Below, piece by piece: positions 13,097 to 24,000 of a stretch of DNA of 64,000 nt (positions are counted from its first letter, which is position 1; each line of letters begins with the position of its first letter). The notes under the pieces were generated by a model. The model was not told where the DNA came from, searched no databases, and saw only the letters and a program-made list of their open reading frames with translations. The stretch is taken from positions 73,072,078 through 73,136,077 of the forward strand of contig CM051029.1 of assembly GCA_027627225.1 (NCBI GenBank), in the 5' to 3' direction. The DNA is from Congeria kusceri. Lineage: Eukaryota > Mollusca > Bivalvia > Myida > Dreissenidae. A program made the position numbers and the translations under genes.

Positions 13097-14349
13097 TTCT
13101 CTATGGGCAGCCTGTTGTGTTACCCCAATTTGTACCTTTTTGCATATATATTAAAATTTAATTAACATTTTGGCAGTATTTTGCCCTATTTACTCCATCT
13201 GCACGTTTATTGAACGTGCAATTAGTTAAACTGGGTAAATAACATCATTTGTGCCCTAAAATACCTTTTTTCCCTGAAATTAGGGATAATACTAAATTTA
13301 CTACTAAATATGCAGTCAAAAGGAAATAACCATAAACGGTTTAATTAACCTGCTTTTACTTATGACAACTCCTTTATAGTACAAGGAAGACCACTCCTGC
13401 CCTTGTACATTTTGTATGCATGTCAATATTCCATTTTATATCCTAAACCATCCAAGGGAGACTAGTACAGCAAACACCCTATGTACCCCATCTAGGACAC
13501 ACAGGCTGCCCATAGTCTACACCCACTGAGCCACGATGGTTGGGGGGGGGATGCCATCACTCCTATGTATTGGTTCTCTCCTTTAATCCATGCGTTGAAA
13601 TGCCCCGGCCTTTCCGACCAAAGCCAACCTGGTTGACTTTGGTTACCTTATTTTAAGAACATTTTTTTCCAATAAACACATTAGTGTATTTATACAACTT
13701 TCAGGGTTTTAATTAAACCCGGTCTTAAAGCAGTTTTTAAAGTATATGATAGGACGGGCCAATTCACTGTTTTAACTATAATATAATCTGTTTGTGAGCA
13801 GAACAGTTTTAAATGTACAAATCTAGTTTCTTAATAGCTACATACATATATTGTGTATTTGACACAATATTTTATTCTCAATCACTAATGTGCCTTGATT
13901 ATACTGCACTCAATTAGTGTGGACCTTATCCCATAGAACTACTACTACACCCAGACCTGGTTCTTTATTTTATCTCAGTTTTTACTGTATTTATTACGTT
14001 GTTGTTTTCCATTCTCCCTTTTATCTCGATGGCATCCGCTCAAAACCCTGGTCTCTACAGCCGCCGTGCCAGCTTGGGTCCCTCCACACTCTTCAAATCC
14101 GCCTGCCGTCCTATATTCTTATCCGCCATTTAAGTTGTTTTACCCCACCCGGTGGCTAAGTACTTCTTTTACTATGTCAGTATAAATACTTTGTACATAT
14201 TTATGGTGTAGATATGTTGTTTTGTTATTTTTTTAACAGTTTCATACCTTGCATTGTGGCTCTAAACTGGTGTCCGTAGCGCATAATACCTTTAACTACT
14301 GTTATTTTTAACAGCCACCGAGGTGGGGAACCAGAAATCTTAAAAATCT

Positions 14350-14419
14350 CATTGGATATTGTTAGTAAAAGCTGCCTAGAACTTCATTGGATATTGTTAG
14401 TAAAAGCTGCCTAGAACTT
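14350..14419. repeat. 35-bp tandem duplication, two copies
   Basis: Two identical adjacent copies of a 35-bp unit starting CATTGGATATTGTTAGTAAA, in the presumed 3' non-coding part of the LINE. Confidence 0.9.
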
Positions 14420-14719
14420 TTTTTATGCATACTTCAACCGTCAGGGTCTCAAGTTGGAGCATTGAAGGCTACATTCCCTGTCGGCATGTGTGAACAAATA
14501 TCAAAATCTTTTAATTTTCTCCTCTGTTATTGCATAACACCAATATTGTGCAGTACACCTGTACATATTAGTATTATCCATGTTGTATATATTGCAACAT
14601 ATCTAAGTTTTAACTATTATTTGCTTTTTTAATCAGAGAATTATAAATTCTCTACTCATGGCATTCATATATATGTCTTTACATGCACCATTTCAATAAA
14701 ACCTACATCTCATAGGCAT

Positions 14720-14796
14720 AAGATTACTTCTATAAGTTCCATACACACTACATGGAAGTTCCATGTAGTGTGTATGGAACTTATAGAAGTAATCTT
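14720..14796. repeat. perfect 77-nt palindrome (38-bp arms, 1-nt centre)
   Basis: The arms 14720-14757 and 14759-14796 are exact reverse complements around a single G at 14758. They begin AAGATTACTTCTATAAGTTC. Both strands give matching short open frames here, which are palindrome shadows rather than genes. It lies about 20 bp before a GC-rich, CCAAT-containing stretch (14810-14990) leading into the hAT fragment. Confidence 0.95.
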
Positions 14797-15040
14797 TTAA
14801 AAGATCTAGAGCGGAATAGCAGGGCGCCCACCCCCTGCTCCTTTTTAGCCCCGCCCTTCTGCCCTGAACCCCGCCCCGCAAATACTATAATGCACCCCGC
14901 TGTCCAATCAAATAACACGCAGCTGGACCAAAGGATGGCAACGCATTTTGGCGCCCGTCCACTCTCGACGCTTTTGCTGTGACGATACAAATGATCCATT
15001 ACCAAGTTGGTATAGTAGGTATATAATATACCTAGCTTAA

Positions 15041-15673
15041 GTGTTCGAAGCCAATAATACTGACCTGGCTGCAGTCAAACCACGGACTGATGCTACAATT
15101 GCAGCACTGAAGAAACTTCAAGTGCAGGATGGATTCAATACCAGAAAGGTGGAGTCACTCATGAAGGAGCTAGGCATTACACCTAGTGAGCAACAAAAAG
15201 TAAGATCTGCTGAAAACAACTTTGTTGACAATCTGATTGAGCAGATCCTGTGTCGACTGGATTCAACTGACTTGATAGACAACGTCAGTGTGTTCAACAT
15301 GAGAGACACCAGTGCATTCTTTGGCAATGATGAAATGGCCGAACATTTTACTCTAAGTATTGACCATTGCCTAGAAGAGTGGGACTCGTTAAAAACTGAC
15401 ATTGAACATTTGGACTTGAGTATTGAGTCACCAGCCCATCTTATGAAGACACTAGTGACCATCTCTGGAAAGACTGGGCACCTCTATCCAAACATACAAA
15501 CATTGTGCTGTATAGCTGTTGTGTTACCTGTGAGCACAGCAGAAGTTGAGCGTGTCTTCTCAGGTGTCAAATTAACGAAGACCAACATGAGGAACAGGCT
15601 GGAGGTGGATACAGTGAGTGACCTGCTGATGATAAGCAGGAACGACAGGTCCTTAACATTGACAGGACTGTGA
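15041..15673 (+). pseudogene. hAT transposase C-terminal fragment
   Basis: A 210-codon open frame whose C-terminal half matches the hAT dimerisation region: HLYPNIQTLCCIAVVLPVST, then AEVERVFSGVKLTKTNMRNR and DLLMIS before TGA at 15671. This resembles hAT-derived proteins of the ZNF862 type. The N-terminal part (VFEANNTDLAAVKP, and a basic/acidic alpha-helical middle) corresponds to the central region of such proteins. The BED zinc finger and the main RNase H-like catalytic core are absent. There is no ATG: the frame opens after a stop at a GTG, or after a possible acceptor in CTTAAG. It is therefore a 5'-truncated copy or an internal exon. Terminal repeats and an 8-bp target duplication were not found. 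Confidence 0.75.
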
Positions 15674-18280
15674 GGCGGTGGCACAGCATGAAACCAAAAA
15701 GAATCACGTTTAAGTATCATAGTGTTCCAAACAGAAAAATACTTCATACCTTAAATGAAGCAAACATAAATTAGAATACAGTTCACTACAGTATTATAAC
15801 TTCCACTGATAAAATCAGTATCCAACCACTGGATGTATTGTTATGAACAAATGATTATAAGACAACTATTGTTTGATATTTACAATTTGTTTCTTTATAT
15901 AAGTTACACGTGTATCCTTGAAAGATAAATGATATTATACACCATACAGAGCCATTATTGTCTGCTATCTCAGTACACAAGCCAAACATCTAACATTTTA
16001 TGAAGATGATACTTGCTGTTTTGAAACACAATGTCACACAATGTTGTTGTGTAATATGAAAATGCCTCTTGTTCTTGTTACCTTTATGTGGTTGTTACTT
16101 AAATAAAATAAAACAGTGTAATAGTGTTTCAAATTGTTAATACTTGTTTCTTGTGGTATTCAATATACAAGTACCAGTAGCCACTCTATTCGTTTCAAAC
16201 ATAACGAACAACGCGAACAGTGACCTTGCCCCTTTTGGACAGCACCCTGCCCCTTTTAGACAGTACCCTGTACCTTTTCCATTCTTAGATCTTTCCATTG
16301 GAACAAAATTTGACAATTCAAAGACCTATTCTCTCTGGACATTGTTCACCGCATAGGTATCAGAACCTTATTTTTGTATATGAATTACTATAAATTTATT
16401 TTATTAAATACCACTTTGACCCAGTGGTTACATTTTTCTAACACACCTTTCTAGATAATTAAAATAGCCTTATACCACTATTTAAGGCATTGTTCCAGAT
16501 ACCTATGTCTAAAGACTCCAGCAAACTCTATGAATTTTGAATAGATTCATAGGGTTTAATAACTTGATGAAGAACCCTGCATACACTACCCCTATGCAAG
16601 CCACGTATTACGTTATTTATTCCTCTAGGCAGCAAACAATCATTATAAATAATAGAAATTTTAAACAAAACTAATATTTACATGTGGACGTGTATTTTTC
16701 ATTAATGTTTGGTGAACCACACCTATTTCTATACTAAATAACACATTATACATGTGCAGTGACCTTCAGAAACATGCCTGTTTCTGATTGGTCAACAGTC
16801 ACTAACGCCCAATTGAAGTAGATCAATCCGTTTTTGGTAAATTTGTCGTATATTTCAACTGCTATTTTATCGTCTAGCATATTCCTAGTACCTTGAATCC
16901 TCCCAACTTAATTATTTGAGGTAAATACCTATACAAGGTGTTAGTTCACCAAAATACGCTATATTATAATAATTATTAAAGCCCAAACTTGGAAACTTTT
17001 CGTAAAAAGTCACCGCGTGACCGGTTTTCAATTCTCAATGACTTTACCACATAAAGTTAACATCCTATCACTCTCCAAACCCATTCATGTTTTAATATGC
17101 TATAGTATGAACCCTGTGGCATATGATAATTACAATTCGAAGTAAAATCAAGTTATCTAATAACTTTTATTTTAACACACCAAATCATTAAACTTTTGAT
17201 AAACGTTAACACGATAGCAATACATTGACTGTGACGTCACGCGCACACCCCCAATTTTGATTGGCCGACCGATTTTCCCTTGCCTCTCTAAATAGGTCAA
17301 TCCGTTTTTAACGTTTTTTTAGCACAGAAACTCAGCTGGTTTATCGCTACTTTGTATTCTTATATACATACTTGTTCAACACGTAGAATTTAGTAATCAT
17401 AATAAATAGTGAATATTCTACAAAGTAACATACAAAATAATGTTAACATATAGCGTTGTGTCATAAATATAATACAGAGTACCATCTAAATGGTGGGTTA
17501 TTAACGCTTTTGTGTATTAGATATACTGTGATTTTTATCCCCACATAGATTTTTAAAATTATGGCACCGTACCCACACTGCAATCTTTATATACGCTGTG
17601 AATTCCCATAGTGGAATAGTTATAAAAATTGTGATACTATGTTAAGCAGTGTGCTCGGGCAATGGTTTATAACCGAATTCCCGAGGGTAAACAACCTAAC
17701 ATCGTCGACTATTTTTATTATATTTCATATTATATCTTCATAACATATTTCTTCAATTATCTACAAATAAGCTTATGCATGCACTGCTAAGTCCAATTTC
17801 AAAATGCATTGCTTAGACATTATGCAATGTTATAGCAATCAATATTATAGCATATCAATAATATTGACGTAGCGATTATACAAAGTTGACAATCCTTGTA
17901 AAGTGTTGTACATCACTTACATACAGTAATGTTATAACATTTATAAACAAATCAGATAATTATTCTAATAAATGCAAATAACATCTCGGAAACTGTACAA
18001 GTGTAAACATGTAAATGTACAAATGTAAACTAAATATCGATTCTTAACTTCTCGGCGAAATTTTGAGAGATTATACGAAGTAGAACCGAATGTGGATTGT
18101 AATAGCGACTCCCTATACTGAACAATTGGCAAACTAGTAAAAAACTGTTATTGTGTTTCTATTTGATCCATGTGACATGAGTGACAAATTCGTTTTTTTT
18201 CACAAAAATGTTGGTATATCTGCGTGGTTTTGATTACGCTCTAAACTTTGCAAGAGCAGCTTTTCATAAGTTTTAGTAAC
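15674..18280. other. intergenic, no gene seen
   Basis: AT-rich sequence. Two similar short stretches (ATCAATCCGTTTTT near 16823, GTCAATCCGTTTTT near 17297) and a TGACGTCA near 17232 lie in patches with ATTGG motifs, but no gene follows them. The short frame at 16144-16356 shows no recognisable domain. Confidence 0.45.
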
Positions 18281-18415
18281 TATATTGTAGTGTTGTATAT
18301 TGTAGTGTTGTATATTGTAGTGTTGTATATTGCAGTGTTGTATATTGTAGTGTTGTATATTGTAGTGTTGTATATTGTAGTGTTGTATTTTGTAGTGTTG
18401 TATATTGTAGTGTTA
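18281..18415. repeat. 15-bp minisatellite, nine copies
   Basis: Nine head-to-tail copies of TATATTGTAGTGTTG with single-base variants, exactly 135 bp. There are no spacers between copies, which rules out a CRISPR-like array. Confidence 0.95.
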
Positions 18416-18593
18416 CTGTAGGAATATGTTATTGTTGTTTATTAATATTTAAGAAAGCGTAAATAATATGCTAATTATTAAACTTTTTTCTCTGTATTAC
18501 ACAATGAAGAAACACAATCATTTATAGTTTCAATGACTGTAATGTTAAGAACGCATGAAGAAAAGAAAAGTAATTTCACAAAAATCATCATGA

Positions 18594-18594
<1 letters not shown>

Positions 18595-18631
<37 letters not shown>

Positions 18632-18633
18632 TA
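18595..18633. repeat. (CAT)n microsatellite
   Basis: About 13 uninterrupted CAT/TCA triplets in AT-rich non-coding DNA. Confidence 0.95.
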
Positions 18634-19149
18634 TCACCACAACCACCAACCAATAATTATTGCGTATATATTATTGTAAATAAACAACAAGTCAATTGTC
18701 TTCACATATTTATGGAAATAAATAAACTGTATATTATAATATTGTTTGCTGCTCTGTGTCTAACTCAATATTTAAAAGAACTGCCCAAAAATACATTCAT
18801 ATTTAGCTTAAAATTTATATCTAATTTGCGCGATATTGTGGGAAACCTTTACGTTGATAAACGGAAAATATTTATTGTTTTTGTTTTTGTTTATTAGACA
18901 AGTACAACTTTCACATCCAAATTATCACCCGCAGAGATTGACACTAGTGTTATCGGTTACTATGGAAACATAGTCGATTTTTTTGCCGTATACTGAAATG
19001 AAGAGAAAAGCCTGTTAGAAAAATAGAAGTAAAGGATATGCTATTGATTAAAATATTTTGAAACTTCTAAGAGCTTTTAATATCTTTATAAAACACAAGT
19101 GAATACAATTTGATATAAACGATTATCTATCCAATAATTAGCTTCACAA

Positions 19150-19208
19150 TCATCATCATCATCATCATCATTATCATCATCAACATCATCATCATCATCA
19201 TCATCATT

Positions 19209-19250
<42 letters not shown>
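19150..19250. repeat. (CAT)n microsatellite, ~100 bp
   Basis: Nearly pure CAT triplets with a few TTA and CAA interruptions. Confidence 0.95.
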
Positions 19251-19252
<2 letters not shown>

Positions 19253-19420
19253 ATGTTCTTCTGCATCATCACCGTTATATTTATGTAATGTTTTATTAGC
19301 ACTACATACATGTGTTTACTAGTATGTACGCGTCCTAGTTTTATGTGTACGCATTAGGAATCTCGGATTATTAACAAATATATGGCATATTCATTTTTGC
19401 AGCAATATTTTTGTGACTGC

Positions 19421-19557
19421 ATCATCATGATCATCATCATGATCATCATCATGATCATCAGTCTTCATCAGCCATCATCAGTCATCATCAGTCATCATCA
19501 GACATCATCAGTCATCATCATCATGATCATCATCTTGATCATCATCATGATCATCAT
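19421..19557. repeat. (CAT)n with TGATCATCA and CATCAGT variants
   Basis: A compound triplet array with phase-shifted blocks TGATCATCA and CATCATCAGT. An open frame through it is poly-Ile/Met/Ser and not a gene. Confidence 0.9.
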
Positions 19558-19667
19558 TAATGCTCATATTCTTAGAACTATCAGACTATGCTTTTCATCA
19601 TAATGTGACAAATTGAACAGGGTATTAGTTATGCATCTCATTTGCATCGAACCATAAATTATACTAC

Positions 19668-20590
19668 ATGTAGATACCTTATATCTAGACCTCGCTTGTA
19701 ATTGCATATGAGGTTGGTGGGGTCAAGGTCAAGATCACCATTACTAAAAAACGGTTTCCACTCAGTAACTTGAGAACGAATAAAGATTTTTTTATGAAAC
19801 TTCATATGTAGATATTGAGACCTCGCTTTGGATTGCAAGCTCAAGGTCACTATTTCCTAACCATAGATGTACGACTTTAGAAATTCAAGTTTTCGTGCAA
19901 CAACTCTATACATGTATCTCTGTAACTTGAGAACGGATTGAGCTATTGTAATGAAACGTAACACATAGAAACCTTATAGCGAGGCCTCACTTGGGATTGC
20001 ATATAGGGTTGTGGGGTCAAGGTCAAGGTCACTGTTACTTAAAATAGAAAAACAGTTTCCACTCAGTAACTTAAGAACGCATTGAGATATTTTAATGAAA
20101 CTTAATACATAGATACCTTATATCGAGACCTCACTTTGTATTGCATATATGCGGGGTCAAGGTCAAGGTCACTGTTACTAAAAATAGAAAAACTTGTTCT
20201 GCTCAATAACTTTAGAACACATTGATATATTTTAATGAAACTTTATACATAAATACCTGATAACGAAACCTCGCTTGGGATTACGTATGGGGTGGGTGGG
20301 GTCAACGTCACTGTTACTAAAAATAGAAAAACGGTTTACCTCAATAGCTTGATAACGCATTGAGATATTTCACTGAAACTTCATACATAAATGCCTTATA
20401 TATAGACCTCGCTTGGGATTGCGTATGGGGTTGGTTAGGTCAAAGTCACCGTAACTAAAAATTATATTTTTGTTCGAAACATTAGTTTCGTGCAATTGTC
20501 ACGTTTCTTGTCTGTAGTGATAATGGTCCATAACTGTGACAAAGTGGTTGAATACTCGAGCGCGCTGTCATGAGACAGCTCTTGTTGTTT
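19668..20590 (+). mobile_element. tandem-repeat-cored element A, ends in hairpin + CTCTTGTT
   Basis: Six diverged copies of a 140-155-bp unit (ATACCTTATATCGAGACCTC, GCTTGGGATTGCATATGGGG, GGTCAAGGTCACTGTTACTA, GAAAAACGGTTT, GAACGCATTGAGATATTTTA) start near 19674, 19811, 19967, 20112, 20250 and 20390. The block ends with a hairpin GCTGTC-ATGA-GACAGC followed by TCTTGTTGTTT at 20563-20590. Three other blocks here end the same way. A non-autonomous Helentron-associated (HINE/pearl-like) element is inferred; the 5' end is not defined. Confidence 0.55.
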
Positions 20591-20729
20591 GGACAGGCGA
20601 CTTTTGCTTGCAGAGAGTAGACTTTTTCAATGAACTTGTCTGTAGACAAGTGAAGAAATTTGGTATTTCCACATCCCTGCCTAATATTATTCGAATGTTC
20701 CTAATATCTTCCAATAATGCGTTAAATGG

Positions 20730-20813
20730 TTGTGATTCGCTAAAATACAGTTGTGATTCGCTAAAATACAGTTGTGATTTGCTAAAATACAGTTGTGATT
20801 CACTAAAATACAT
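20730..20813. repeat. 21-bp tandem repeat, four copies
   Basis: Four copies of TTGTGATTCGCTAAAATACAG with one or two substitutions. In one frame it encodes a CDSLKYS heptad repeat inside an open frame (20536-20880), but no domain supports a protein. Confidence 0.9.
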
Positions 20814-21022
20814 TGCTGTCAGTGGTTCATCATTGATGTCCGTCATCAATGATTTACTTCAAACATCTCTTCAAAATTAAATGTTTACAAGCGTGTTTTA
20901 AGGAACATATTATATACATTCTTATTTGATTATTTTATTTATGTTTATGTTTATTTATTTTATGCATAATAATATTTAAAGGAATGTATGTTTTAATTAG
21001 TGTGTACTGTTTATCTTTTCAG

Positions 21023-24000
21023 GCCTATTATTGTAATCAGACTTGTCAGAAACTGCATTGGTTCACTCAAAAGAAGTTCTGCAAAAAACTTGCTGGTAAC
21101 TTCTTAACTTCATGATTTGTTGGAAAACAGTGTAGTGCATGTTTGATTTCTTGTGTGTTTTTATTTGTACTACCACACAATAGGTACTTTGTATGCAAGT
21201 CTACATAATTTCATTGTAAACTCAGGTGAAAACAGATGACAACAATATATTACATGTATCTTAATGACTTGAGCGAAATTTTTATAATCTCACAAACAAA
21301 CTTTCGGGGGGATATATGGGATTGAGCTTGTTAGTCTGTCAGTCCATCAGTCTGTTGTTTTGTTGGTTTTCATGGTTTCCGGATGATAACCCAAGAAAGG
21401 CTTGACATATTAAATAATGTTTGGTACACATGTGTAACATGATAGAATACGGGTCAAGTTCGACTTTGGTTGCAAGTCACTAAATTTGACAGAGTTATGG
21501 CCCATTTTCGACTTAAATTCCCTAAAAACATGGTTTCCGGACGATAACTTAAGAATGGCTTCACATATTTAAATAATTTGTGGTACACATGTGAAGCATC
21601 ATAAAATACAGGTCAAGTTTGACTTTGGTTACGCACCACTAAATTTTGACAGAGTTATGGCCTCTTTTTGAATTAAATTCTCTAAAAACATGGTTTCCAG
21701 ACTATAACTCATAAAAGGCATATTTAAATTAGTGTTGGTACTTAGGTGTAACTTCATAAAATACAGGTTAAGTTCGACTTTTGGTTACAAACCACTAAAT
21801 GTTGACAGAGTTGTGGCTCCTTAATGTTTAGCTTGACTATTCGGAGAATAAATGAGCTATCCCCGGCGTCGGCGTCCGCGTTTGAATTCGTTAAAGGTTT
21901 TATTCAAAAGTCTTGTAACTTCAACACTACAAAATTTATTCACTTAAAACTTGGAATACACCTTTTTCATCAACTCCAGTATCAGGGGCAGCATTCCCCA
22001 TAACTCTGTTTTGTATTTTGACAGAGTTATGCCCCTTGTTTACTTAGATTTTATGGTTAAAGTTTCTATTCAAAAGTTTTGTAAGTTCAAAACTACATAA
22101 GTTATTCACTTGAAACTTGTAACTAATCTTTGTCATCAACTCTAGTATCAGAAGCAACATTACCCATAACTCTGTTTTGCATTTTGACAGAGTTATGCAC
22201 ACTTTTTACATAGATTGTGTGGTTAACGTTTAAGTTCAAAAAAGGAAAAAACTACGTAAGTTATTCACCTGAAATTTTACACTAACCTTTGTCATCATCT
22301 CAAGTGTCAGAGGCAATATTCCCCATAACTCTTTTTGTATTTTGACAGAGTTATGCCCCTTTTTCGCATAGATTTTCTGATTAAAGTTTAGATTCAAAAG
22401 TTTTGTAACTTCAAAACTACAAAAGTTATTCACTTGAAACTTGTAACTAATCTTTGTCATCAACTCTTGTATCAGAAGCAACATTACCCATAACTCTGTT
22501 TTGCATTTTGACAGAGTTATGCACACTTTTTACATAGATTTTGTGGTTAATGTTTTAGTTCCAAAAATGTATAAACTATACAAGGCTTCCATTATCCAAA
22601 ATATGTACCAACTGAAATACTTGAATTTGCGAGCACGCTGTCCTCTGACAGCTCTTGTTCCAAATACACTGTTCAACATTCGCAAATAAAAGCATTATCT
22701 TTGTGTCCTTTTCTTTCGAATAACTGCGATAGATTTGTGACAATGCCATATTGTGGGGGAATATCCGTCACTCATGTGACAATTGTAGTTGGTTTGGTTG
22801 TGTTTGTCATATTGGTATTGGTTTTAATCCTTGTGTAATATTATTGTGATCCAAACATTTAGTTTGAACTTACATATTAAACTCAATTATGTCAAAAGTC
22901 AATGAAACGTTTGCCTTTAGGACTATTATTCAACTAATTTTCTCATGTTGAATACAAAAACATATAGATATAAATGAGGCGTGTCGTGGGAGAACCGGGC
23001 GTTATGCATGTGCGTGAAGTCTTGCCCCAGATCAGCCTGTGCAGTCCGCAGTCCCGACAGGCTAATCCGGAACGGCACTTTACGCGCATGTATTAGTCTG
23101 GTTTTTCCATGACACGCCTCAAATAGTGATTGAAACCATTCTATTTGAAAACCAAGAGTTTGAAAAGTCCTTTAGGGAGCATGGTTTTTTTTTAAAACCA
23201 GTTTGGGACCTTTACCAATGAAATTGGGAATTTTAGTGTCAGTTCACCTAAAACTGGGAAAAATAAAATTGTTTGATTAATAGAATTTGTATATTTATAG
23301 ATAGACTACATGAAATTATAGAATGTCCTGAACAATAACAAATCAGTAAAACAGTTATTACAACTGCAACAGTCTCTATTTCTACACTGAATACCTCTTA
23401 TTTCTAAACATCTGAAAGTCAAACCATCAATTGGTAATTTTGTGGATTTTGGAAAAGAAAGAAACTTTTTGCCATTGGGAATATTACCCAAATAATGGCT
23501 ATACTAGTGGCCAAAAAATCCCTGGGTAGATAGGTGAGTTCCCTACAATGAAGTGATTCAGAAAAATTGCACTCATTGTTGACTCATATGTAGAACCTGT
23601 ACTTGGTGTATTTTAGAAGATTTCAATGCTCAACTGTGTCGAGTTCAAACTCATAATATAATGGTGTCACCACAGTGACCTCTCATTTCGTTGTATGCTA
23701 TGATACAAATGTGAACTTTGGTATGCTATAATGCAGCGCTACAGATAAACATCGTTTTTTCGGTAAAACGAATTGATTTTCTATAAAAACGATTTAATTT
23801 TTAAAAGTTATAGTTAACAAACTAATTAATATTTTAAAAAATAAATTACATCCACATTTTTATCGTTTTTGTTGACAATGATTATTTGCCTGAGTTAATA
23901 ATTACTATAGCACCGCATCAAAATAGCGACCGTTTTGACTTGTCTGGTTCCCTACTTTTGCCTCATTATCAACCAGATATTCACATTATATACACAGAGG

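Larger units (their letters stand above)
9100..14640 (+). mobile_element. LINE with EN, RT and RNase H (I-group-like), dead copy
   Basis: A non-LTR retrotransposon in the + orientation. The domain order is apurinic-type endonuclease, reverse transcriptase, RNase H, then a CxxC..H..C segment. LINEs with RNase H belong mainly to the I group. The coding part is 9613-13096. The 9100-9612 stretch is GC-richer and carries five CCAAT motifs, so it may be the 5' UTR/promoter. The 3' boundary is uncertain: the tract to about 14640 is non-coding and could be 3' UTR, but no poly-A tail or target duplication was identified. Confidence 0.75.

Noticed and set aside
14693..15005. Mirror-image short frames on both strands
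   Set aside because: They arise from the perfect palindrome at 14720-14796 and the GC-rich stretch after it.
15118..15747. Minus-strand frames over the hAT fragment
   Set aside because: Antisense shadows of the + strand hAT reading frame.
18281..18415. Possible CRISPR-like array
   Set aside because: The nine 15-bp copies abut with no spacers, and the genome is eukaryotic.
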